A DNA stretch of 11,058 bases from Methylomonas sp. GTDB taxonomy: Bacteria; Pseudomonadota; Gammaproteobacteria; Methylococcales; Methylomonadaceae. The notes below the pieces were generated by a model. That model did no database searches, had not been told where the DNA came from, and saw only the letters and a list, made by a program, of their open reading frames with translations. The translations under genes were made by a program, and so were the position numbers. Positions 1-7,200 of this stretch are shown piece after piece. The stretch covers positions 1-11,058 of the forward strand of contig NZ_JALOBS010000065.1 in NCBI RefSeq assembly GCF_023228165.1. The letters are read 5' to 3'. Every line of letters starts with the position of its first letter. The first letter of the stretch is position 1.

Positions 1-126
1 GAGGATTTTTTTGCCTCATTTTTGGAGACCGCTATGTCGGATTTTGACGCGGCCATTGAGCGCGCCGTTTTTATTGTCAGCCTGAATGCTGGTGTTCGGA
101 AAATATCGGCTTTTTCAGGGACGACT
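1..126. mobile_element. Terminal fragment of an insertion sequence (one end)
   Basis: This is one end of an IS that runs off the window. It stops at the sequence TTTTCAGGGACGACT (112-126), which recurs as a perfect 15-bp inverted copy at 10934-10948; allowing a one-base gap, the match extends into GGC. Immediately beyond 126 the interrupted ATPase gene resumes, with ACAT (127-130) as a target duplication. The AT-rich, hairpin-bearing opposite end (10934-11058) looks like the promoter side, so this is probably the transposase 3' side. A plus-strand frame is open from position 1 through the terminal repeat, but I do not recognise it. The IS family cannot be assigned without the interior. Confidence 0.75.
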
Positions 127-685
127 ACATATCGGTACGCAAGCCGATTTCTTCCAATTTGGGGCGGCGCAAATCATTACGCAGCTTGGGCCAACCCGCA
201 AGGACCACTGACAAGCAGCCACCATCGCTTTCTATCACTTCCATAAGCCGTTTGATACCGGTGAGGGCCTCATCTTTCAGGGCATGAGCATCGTCGATAA
301 ATAAAGCCACCGGGCGTTTGCCCTTTTTAACCAGCGCCTGTAATTCCCTTTCACGGTCCTCGGATCGGGACGGTATCCTGATCTTCTTTCCGGTGGAAAG
401 ATCGTAGAACAGCGCTGCCATCAGTGTATTCAGTTTAACGTTGTGCTTTTCCACCGCTTGCGAGCGGGAGACGGTGACTTTATTTTCATCTTTCAGTTGT
501 TGCTGCAATCGGCGTAATGTGACGGTTTTGCCGCTACCGATGACGCCGTAGAGAACGATAATCCGGCCTTCATGGATAGCGCCGCGAATATTCTTGAACA
601 ATTGGCTGTGATGTTCGGTTTCGTAATAACCGGCGCGATTCAGTGGTTTGGTCAGCCCATAATAGTCCATCACTTCAACCCGCAT
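125..685 (-). pseudogene. AAA+ transposition ATPase, N-terminal part (TniB/ExeA/MuB-like), cut by an IS
   Basis: This is the ATPase subunit of a Mu/Tn402-type transposition system; such proteins bind target DNA and ATP and activate the DDE transposase. The 186 visible residues hold a Walker A GVIGSGKT (residues 47-54), a Walker B ALFIDDAH (127-134) and a sensor-1-like VVLAG segment (160-164). The start at 685 is chosen because AAGGGGG lies 5 nt upstream. The start overlaps the end of the integrase gene by 11 bp, which suggests translational coupling; an upstream-extended frame to 793 has no such support. The frame ends at a TAG made of one gene base plus two IS bases, so the stop was created by the insertion. 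The missing C-terminal part lies at 10517-10933. The family's usual length is about 300 residues or more. Confidence 0.88.
127..130. repeat. Target-site duplication of the IS (left copy)
   Basis: ACAT here, just outside the IS tip, matches ACAT at 10930-10933, just outside the other IS tip. In the gene's minus-strand reading it is ATGT, within the codons for Asp-Met-Tyr. The exact duplication length is uncertain, because the bases next to both tips are symmetric (T/A). A 2-bp (TG), 4-bp (ATGT) or 6-bp (TATGTA) duplication would fit equally well if the IS tip moves by a base. Confidence 0.65.
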
Positions 686-2351
686 GTTGTCCCCCTTGGA
701 ATTCTTGGCATCTAAAATATTCTCGAATTCGTGCAAGCACAACGCTACGTTCGAGAGTTTCGGCAAGCACGTTGTCGATAAAAGCGCGATCATTGGGCGT
801 GAGCTTGGCTAACGGCTTCGCAATGTCATCGGCGATAGCCAGCTTAGCGGCAATCTTACTGGGATAATGATATTCCTGGCGTTCGGCGCTGAAGGGATGC
901 CGTGGCAAATCTTCCGGCAATGCGACCGGTTCCGTCAGCTGGAAATCGGTGTCACCGGTTAATGCGGCGATGGGAAGCCCAAGTTGATCGGCTAGCTGCC
1001 GAATGCGATCGGCCTTTTCGTCGATTGCCGTTTTCTTGAACGCCCGATAGCGATTAAGGGGAATGGGGCCTGAAATAGGAGCGTATGGCCCGGAACGTTC
1101 GCCATCGTATTCGACATAGAGTTCGGTGTCGAATAACCCCCACAGCAGCAATACGGTTTCACCGGCCAGTTCCGGCGCGACTTCATAGGCGGTGCCGTCC
1201 ACCGAAACTCGTGCGTCAGCCCCGACTTTGTGCCGCTCTGGCTCCCGAGCAAACCGGCAGAACTGTTCCCAGGAACACATTTCGCGAAAACCATTTGCCG
1301 GCAAGTTGGCGAGCCAGTCTTCCAGCCGTGTGTGGGGTTCGCTCCGGTGCGGCTTACGGTTGTAGTCCAACAAATAATTTTGCAACCACAAATTGGCTTC
1401 GGCTTCATTCTGCGGCTGGTGAAAATGATAAAGGGTTTCATGTACCTCTTTCACGGTACGAAACGGCCGTTCAACTTTGCCGGTGGCACGAGCAGTGACG
1501 CGGCGGCCGTCTTTCCCTGCGGGCATGTGTGTCTTCCAAATAACACCCAAGGCATCCATCACATTCTGGAATACCCGGCTCTTGGACACTGGGCCACAAT
1601 CCATGTAGATCATGTCCGGAATGCCTTGAAACGGAAAATCCGGCATGTAGGGTTTGGGCGCCATGGCATTGAACAAAAACCGCAACGCCGATTCGGCATC
1701 TTCACCGTAGACACAACGATATTCCTCATACCCTACGCCACTGCGGTCATCGACGATGCTGTATAGCATCAGGGTAGGCGCACCTCGGCTGGGGTCTATC
1801 CACAACGGCGCTTTAACATGTTTAAGCTCGGAGGGCGACATATCGAATTGCCAGCAAGCATTGCTCAATTCGGCCTGGAATCGCACCGCCGGCGGCTGGC
1901 GGGTCAATCGCGGTTGATCGAGTTTCCAGTAGCTCAGGTAATGATTTACCGTACTGACACTTAATAGTCCTTTGGGAACACGGATCAATCCTTGCGGGGT
2001 TTCAAGACCATAATCTTCCATCAGTTCGATGGCTCGGCGAGTGGAAACATGACGCCCCTTCTTGTTAGTCGTACGCAACTTCAATGCCGCGACCAGCTCG
2101 CAATAGCGTTCTAACTCCGCTTTCGGCAACACACGCGGCTGGCCACGGTCGCCGCGCTGGGCGGCCTTGGGTTTGTGCAAATCTCGAAGCGAACGGTAAA
2201 CCGTATCGGTGGAAACGCCGTAGAGTTCTGCGATGGATTTGACCTGAGTAGCGCGTTCCGGACTTTTGGGTGATAGCCGATCCAGCCGTTGGCGCAAGGC
2301 CAACAGCGAGTCAACCGGAATGGGACTAGGCCGCGTCGCGGGCATTGACAC
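675..2351 (-). CDS. DDE integrase/transposase, TniA/MuA-like (rve fold)
   Basis: This 558-residue protein is the catalytic subunit that cuts and joins transposon ends. An N-terminal helix-turn-helix (about residues 37-57, IAELYGVSTDTVYRSL) probably contacts the transposon ends. The catalytic core carries D170 (CWQFDMS), D251 (YMDCGP) and E294 (GKVERPFRTVKE), so the DDE triad is intact. A Mu-type beta-barrel domain probably follows (about residues 375-430). The length matches Tn402-type TniA (about 560). The 5' end overlaps the resolvase gene by 26 bp and the 3' end overlaps the ATPase gene. The listed start is GTG at 2351, with GGAG 4 nt upstream; ATG at 2345 is an alternative two codons in. 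The gene looks intact. The exact family (Tn402-like or another Mu-like IS with an ExeA-type ATPase) is inference. Confidence 0.9.
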   Translation of the reverse strand: MSMPATRPSPIPVDSLLALRQRLDRLSPKSPERATQVKSIAELYGVSTDTVYRSLRDLHKPKAAQRGDRGQPRVLPKAELERYCELVAALKLRTTNKKGRHVSTRRAIELMEDYGLETPQGLIRVPKGLLSVSTVNHYLSYWKLDQPRLTRQPPAVRFQAELSNACWQFDMSPSELKHVKAPLWIDPSRGAPTLMLYSIVDDRSGVGYEEYRCVYGEDAESALRFLFNAMAPKPYMPDFPFQGIPDMIYMDCGPVSKSRVFQNVMDALGVIWKTHMPAGKDGRRVTARATGKVERPFRTVKEVHETLYHFHQPQNEAEANLWLQNYLLDYNRKPHRSEPHTRLEDWLANLPANGFREMCSWEQFCRFAREPERHKVGADARVSVDGTAYEVAPELAGETVLLLWGLFDTELYVEYDGERSGPYAPISGPIPLNRYRAFKKTAIDEKADRIRQLADQLGLPIAALTGDTDFQLTEPVALPEDLPRHPFSAERQEYHYPSKIAAKLAIADDIAKPLAKLTPNDRAFIDNVLAETLERSVVLARIREYFRCQEFQGGQHAG

Positions 2352-2901
2352 CCAACTCCGCCAAATAGTTATACAGGGTGCTTTTTGAAATCCCCATGAT
2401 TTTGCAGATTTCCGCGATGCTGTGCTGACGTTCTTTATAAAGGCGTAACGCTAACTCGCGCTTTTTAGGATCGAGTAGCTTTGGCCGACCACCTTGACGC
2501 CCTCGCGCCCGCGCTGCCGATAATCCCGCTTGGGTGCGTTCGCGAATCAGGTTGCGCTCGAACTCGGCCAACGCGCCGAACAGATGAAACACCAACCGGC
2601 CGCCGCTGGTGGTGGTATCGATATTCTCTTGCAGGCTTCTGAGCCCGATGCCTTGCTGTTCCAGTTTTTCCACCAAGTGGATCAGATGCTTCAAGGAGCG
2701 TCCCAGTCGATCCAGTCGCCATACCACCAACGTATCACCTGAGCGGGCTATTTCCAGAACGCCGGACAAACCAAGACGCTCGCTACTGGCACCGCTCTGC
2801 TGATCGGTATAAATCTTTTCGCAACCCGCCTTTTCAAGCGCGTCCCGTTGCAAGTCCAGATTCTGGTCATCGGTGGATACCCGGGCATAACCGATCAACA
2901 T
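2326..2901 (-). CDS. Serine resolvase/invertase (Tn3/TniR-like)
   Basis: This is a small serine recombinase of 191 residues that resolves cointegrates at a res site. It starts with the classical MLIGYARVSTDDQ, in which Ser9 is the nucleophile. It continues with the arginine-rich active-site stretch VVWRLDRLGRS, the long E-helix (LAEFERNLIRERT) and a C-terminal helix-turn-helix (IAEICKIMGISKSTLYNYL). ATG at 2901 is preferred because it gives the standard N-terminus and has AGAGGA about 9 nt upstream; the frame remains open to a TTG at 2934. It is the first gene of the operon resolvase-integrase-ATPase. In Tn402/Tn5053 the resolvase instead follows tniABQ, so this gene order is different. A 28-bp dyad upstream (3025-3052) is its likely site. 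Confidence 0.93.
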   Translation of the reverse strand: MLIGYARVSTDDQNLDLQRDALEKAGCEKIYTDQQSGASSERLGLSGVLEIARSGDTLVVWRLDRLGRSLKHLIHLVEKLEQQGIGLRSLQENIDTTTSGGRLVFHLFGALAEFERNLIRERTQAGLSAARARGRQGGRPKLLDPKKRELALRLYKERQHSIAEICKIMGISKSTLYNYLAELGVNARDAA

Positions 2902-3024
2902 TATTTCTCTATCCTCTAGTCCAATAAGTCTCAAGAGCGAAGTATATCTGGAATTTGTTTTGTGGAATAGCTTTTTGGACGCTGGAAGCCTTATCAGACG
3001 ACGCCAGAAAGCCGAAGGTTATTA

Positions 3025-3052
3025 AGTCCAGAAAACGTCCGTTTCCTGGACT
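3025..3052. promoter_or_regulatory. Candidate res crossover site (28-bp dyad)
   Basis: The site begins AGTCCAG and ends CTGGACT. It is symmetric over 28 bp apart from one pair in each arm and the central two bases (AGTCCAG-A-AAACG-TC-CGTTT-C-CTGGACT). A 28-bp dyad is the size of a Tn3-type resolvase crossover subsite. It lies 124 bp upstream of the resolvase start, where res is expected. Looser AGTCCA/TTGGAC half-sites at 2918 and 2975 could be accessory subsites. The rest of 2902-3186 shows no gene, and no copy of the transposon-end repeats found at 10012-10505. Confidence 0.6.
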
Positions 3053-3186
3053 GGTTTATTTTCGAAGTAGGTGTCAGCAGCAACCGACAAAGACCGACCC
3101 TTACCGAGCGGTCGAGATCGTTCCCTAATTTTCTGGATAACAGACATTCAAATTCGAATATCGAAAATAAAATAAGCAGAAGTAAA

Positions 3187-3432
3187 ATGCTGATGGTAGC
3201 GCAGATTTACCGGCTGCTGTACGAGGAAGGCAAAGTGCCGTTTAGCTATCAGGCATTCCGGCTGTATTCGAACCGCTTGATTTTGAATCCGGGGCAGACA
3301 CATCGAAAGGCCAAGGACAATCAGCTGCCGAAACAGCAGGACGAAAAGCCGGAGCCCGCCGCCACACAAGCGGTGGACAAGGCTAAGGGGTTTGTATGGA
3401 ACCAAAACCATAGCAAGGAAGATTTGGTTTGA
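3187..3432 (+). pseudogene. TraK-like conjugation protein, C-terminal part
   Basis: This 81-residue ORF contains VAQIYRLLYEEGKVPFSYQA and then FRLYSNRLI. A charged, proline-rich linker follows, and the tail is KGFVWNQNHSKEDLV. From memory, this arrangement is that of the TraK family, oriT-binding relaxosome proteins of IncP-type plasmids and related elements: a helix-turn-helix with FSYQxFRxYxNRLI, a linker, then a GF-x-x-N-x-x-x-KE(D/E)L end. Family members usually have about 40 more N-terminal residues, and these are missing. The sequence before 3187 looks unrelated, so the gene is probably truncated at a rearrangement boundary. No other tra or mob genes are visible. It might also be a small intact DNA-binding protein. 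It converges on the immunity gene. Confidence 0.5.
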
Positions 3433-3502
3433 TGGGCAAGACCGGTTGAGGCAACGGCCGCAGGGCGTTTTCGCGATAGCAAAACACCGGGTGGTTTCGA
3501 AG

Positions 3503-3535
3503 GTAAGCTGGATTGCCTAGGGCAATCCCGCTTAC
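3503..3535. terminator. Strong hairpin between convergent genes
   Basis: GTAAGC-t-GGATTGCC, a 3-nt TAG loop, GGCAATCC-c-GCTTAC: two stem blocks of 6 and 8 bp with a single internal mismatch. It begins 11 bp beyond the immunity gene's stop codon and lies downstream of the TraK-like ORF, the right place for a bidirectional terminator. No U-tract follows on either strand, so termination is uncertain; an mRNA-end stabiliser or a recombination site are alternatives. Confidence 0.4.
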
Positions 3536-3546
3536 GGTCTTGACTA

Positions 3547-3807
3547 TTATTGTGGCAGCCGCTGTAACAACTGTAGTGAATCTAATGACATTAAATCTAC
3601 TAAACGACTAACCAACGTCACCACACCAGCAGATGCAATCTTTTTTTCCTCGACAAATATGTCAACCGCAGTTTCTAAAGCAAGACCATATTCACCAACA
3701 TCAATAAAACTCTGAACTTCGGCACATTCGGATTCCGACAATACAGGGGTCACAGCTTCTAACAGTTTAGATAACAGTAGTTCTACTTCATCAAAGTTTG
3801 ATTCCAT
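3547..3807 (-). CDS. Probable immunity protein for the EndoU toxin (MafI-like)
   Basis: This small acidic protein has 86 residues, with no signal peptide or membrane segment, so it should be cytoplasmic, where an immunity protein to an RNase must act. Its all-helical look and the stretch FIDVGEYGLALETAVDIFVE resemble, from memory, the MafI-type immunity family that accompanies MafB toxins, including EndoU ones, in Neisseria. It begins 6 bp after the stop codon of the Rhs toxin gene on the same strand. That is the standard toxin-immunity arrangement, and the two are probably co-transcribed. I see no clear Shine-Dalgarno sequence; translation may be coupled to the toxin gene. The immunity role rests mainly on position; the family name is the less certain part. 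Confidence 0.72.
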   Translation of the reverse strand: MESNFDEVELLLSKLLEAVTPVLSESECAEVQSFIDVGEYGLALETAVDIFVEEKKIASAGVVTLVSRLVDLMSLDSLQLLQRLPQ

Positions 3808-3813
3808 TATATT

Positions 3814-4254
3814 TCAACGTGGATTTCTAGGAACATTAGTAGGAAAGCCGGTTACGATCCGACCATTCGAATCAACAATTACTGTTATATCAATTCCATC
3901 ACGAGTTCCTTCAACAACTTGGCGCCCATTACGTCCTGGAGAAACAGAAGACGTAGGATCAGTAGCAACATCTGAAATTTCTCCTTTGATTTTGTCGTCA
4001 GACCAATCAGTTGGAAATTCGCTTTTGCCTGGTTTGCCGGTGCCCGCTCGATGCCCTCCTCCAGTTTTATCACCGTTAAGTATATGATCTTCAGCTGTTG
4101 GATCGAGTAGGTTAGGTTTATTGCTATCGTCACCATGAGCCTCATTTTTACATGACATAGCGTTGGAAATCGCATACCCAGTCCCTCCAATAAGTGCCAA
4201 ATCAGCCAGAGCATTTATAGCGGTATAGCCAAGTATTGGTACAAAGAAAAAGGT
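3814..4254 (-). other. Variable toxin tip: EndoU-type RNase module of the Rhs protein
   Basis: This is the part of the Rhs gene after DPKG (residues 1337-1482 plus stop). A hydrophobic linker (1337-1365, FFFVPILGYTAINALADLAL) leads to a domain I read as bacterial EndoU of the BECR fold, an RNA-cleaving nuclease. Visible motifs are HILNGDKTGGGH (His1393 and His1404, the expected catalytic pair), GKPGKSEFP, WSDDKI (Lys1424), VEGTRDGID and IVTGFPTNVPRNPR. Family members I remember end in T-x-Y-P; here it is Thr1471-Gly-Phe1473, so the usual tyrosine is phenylalanine. By eye the module is AT-richer than the Rhs core, as expected for an exchangeable tip. Confidence 0.78.
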
Positions 4255-7200
4255 ACCTTTCGGGTCGATGTACTTCAGCGGGTTGTTCCGAACATAGGTA
4301 TAAGTATTAATGCCCCCACTCAACCCAATCGGGTCACTCTGCAGATACCGTCCAATACCGGGATCGTAATATCGCGCCATATTGTAATGCAAACCGGTTT
4401 CCTGGTCGTAGTATTGACCGGGGAAGCGCAGGTTTTGGGTAATGGCGGGGTTGAGCGGCGCGGCTTTGCCGAACGGGTCGAGTTGGGCGTTCCAGCTGAT
4501 TTGACCCAATCGATCCGTGGTTTGCAGCGGGGCGCCGAGCGGGTTGTTGTGGTAGTAGGCGATATTCCAGCCGGCGACGTTGCCGCTCCAGTCGCTGAGG
4601 TTGTAGTCGACCCGCGCCAAGGGTTCACCGTCCAGGTAGACGTAATCGCCCGGCACGCGGTCTTCGCCGAGCAAGCGGCCTTGCAGGTCGTAGTCATAGT
4701 GGGTCGTCGTGGTTCCGACGGTTTTGCTTCTGCGCCGGCCTTGGGCATCGTAGCTGTAGCGGGCGATGTCGGCGCTGCCTTGTTTGACGCTGGCCAGCCG
4801 CTGGTCGGGGGCGTACAGATAGGTTTTGCCGCCGGCGTGGGTGATGTTGCCTACCGCATTGCTGACGACGGTATTGGGGTGGGCGCCGGTTTGCGAAAAG
4901 AGTTTCTGGCTGCCGAGATCGTATTGGTATTGGGTGGCGGCGCCGTTTAGATCGTTGGCCAGCCGGTTGCCGACCGGGTCGTATTGATAGCTCTGTTGCG
5001 CCGTTCCATTCGCGGCTATCAGCCGGTTCAGGCCGTCGTAACTGTAACTTTGGTCGTTGGCGGCCGCCAGCAGGTCGGTGGCGGTTTGCAGGTTGCCGTT
5101 GGCATCGTAACCATAGGCCAGATTAAGCTGGTTGCCGACGCTTTGGCCGGCCAAGCGGTAGTCTTGGTCGTAGTTGCGGTTCAGGGTCAGGCCGTTGCCG
5201 TAGGTCAGACCAGTGACAGGGCCGAACGGCAGATGGACGATGTTGTCGGCCAGAACGCGGGTGACATCGTAGCCAGAACCGGAGAAATCGCCGTCGTCCC
5301 AATCGTGTACCGATATACGGTCGATTTGGCCGGCTTGGTCGTAGTGGTAGCGATGCTGGCGGTACCAGTTAAATTGGACTTCGCTGACTTGATCGTCGGC
5401 GTTGTAAAGGTAGCCGATCCGGTCGTCATAATAATAGGGATTCGCCAATGCGGTTGCCGTTGTGTAGGCGATGTTGCCGCGCCTGTCGTAGCCGATGTAA
5501 TGCGTTGGTGAGGAGCCTCGCCGGGTGGAGGTTAACCGGCCTAGTTGCGGGATGTTCCATGTAAATAACGGCGTTGTGTCGTAGTCGTTCACCACATCCG
5601 CTTCGGTACCGGGGTAATCGATACCGAGCAAGCGGTTGATGGCGTCGTATTGGTAGGTGGCCGTGATGTTTTCTGCATCGGTCTTTTGCGCCAGATTGCC
5701 GGCGCTGTCATAAGCGTATTGAGTCACACCGGTGTTGGGGCTGTCCAGTTGCGTGAGGTCGCCGAGGCCGTTGTAGCTGTAGATTGTGCCGTGGTTGTTG
5801 GCGTCGGTGACTTGTACCAGCCTGTCCAGGGTGTCGTAGTCGTAGTCGGTTTGGCCGTTGAGCGCGTCGGTGCTGCGAATCAAACGATCCAATGTATCGT
5901 ATTGGCGTTGCGTGCTATGCCCTTCGGCATCGGTGATTTGGGTCAGGTTACCGTTGGCATCGTAGGCGTACTGGATGGTTTGATTGTAGGCGCCGATGTC
6001 CTGGTAGAGACGATTTAAGGTATCGTATGCGCGGCTATGGGTTTTGACGATGTGGCCTTGGGCGTCTTTGATGTCTTCTTGATTGCGATTACCCATGGCA
6101 TCCAGTGTGTAGTGGATTTTACCGCCTAAGGCGTCCTGGATGTCGGTCAGGCGGTGGGCGGCGTCATAGGTAAAGTTGTAAAATGCGCCACTGGGCCGAG
6201 TAATTTTGATCAGGTTACCGACATTGTCGTAGTCGTATATGGTGGTGTGGCCGTCGACGGTTTTGTGGGTCAAACGGCCACGGGCGTCGTAGGTAAAATT
6301 GATCACCAAGCCGTTGGGGTCGGCTAGCCTCAATAGGCGGCCGTTGGCGTCGTAAGCGGTGAAGGTGGTAACGTGGCCCAGGGCGTTGGTGACGGTTTGC
6401 AAGTCGCCTGGCTTATGGTCGGCGGTCGTATCAGCGTAATAGGTGTAGCTGGTGACGTCGTTGACATCAGTGCGCGGGCCGTCTTCGGTGAGGACTTGAC
6501 CAAGGCTGTTGTAAGTATAATTCCAGCTGCGGCTTTGCTGAGTAGCCGTGTCGATAATGGTTTTATTCAGCAGATTGCCATTCGCATCATAACCGAAGGT
6601 CGTGCGGCGACCGGTTTCGTCGATTTGAGTAGGTAACCGGTAATCGGTATGCCATTGGGTGGCGGTTTTGCGTTCACTGCCTCCGGTAGAAGGGGCATAG
6701 GCCGCCAAGTCAGACGGGCAGGTTGAACCGGGTGCCAGGCCTTCGACCCGCACAGTTTCCAGGTTGCGGTTCAGGTCGTAAGCATAGCAGCTTAAATTGC
6801 CGTTGAAGTCGGTACGGCTGGCGACGTTGCCATTAGCGTCGTAGCTGATGCTGCTAGCCGAGGCGGCGCAGCCGGAACCGGCGGGTTGACTTTGGCCAAC
6901 ATTATGCTTGAAGCCTAAAATCGTCTGATGCAGGAATGTGCGCGGTTGTCCCAACGCATCGGTAATTGTCGTGCTGCCATCTGCGTTATAGGCCAGTTGA
7001 TGCAAATCGCTGCCGCCGGCATGTTCAGTCGCGATACCTCGTCCCTGTGCATCGTAACGATAGGTCGCATATCGGCTACCGTTTTCATCCAATATACCGG
7101 TCAATGCATAAGGCAGGTTGGTATTGGATGTATGAACTTGCTCGTTATAGAGGTACTGCCGGCCGGGATTGCCGGGTACTGCATCCGGCGGCGTGACTTG

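Noticed and set aside
22..246. Plus-strand frame of 74 codons at the left edge
   Set aside because: It runs from the IS through its terminal repeat into the antisense strand of the ATPase gene. At most its first part could be the end of the IS transposase, which I could not recognise.
686..793. Upstream extension of the ATPase frame
   Set aside because: It lies entirely within the integrase coding sequence, and the ATG at 685 has a near-ideal Shine-Dalgarno sequence and gives the family-like N-terminus.
4387..6636. Several long plus-strand frames opposite the Rhs gene (for example 4387-4950, 4984-5511, 5650-6018)
   Set aside because: They are antisense shadows of the GC-rich YD-repeat coding sequence, rich in Val and Gly, without ribosome binding sites or domain motifs.
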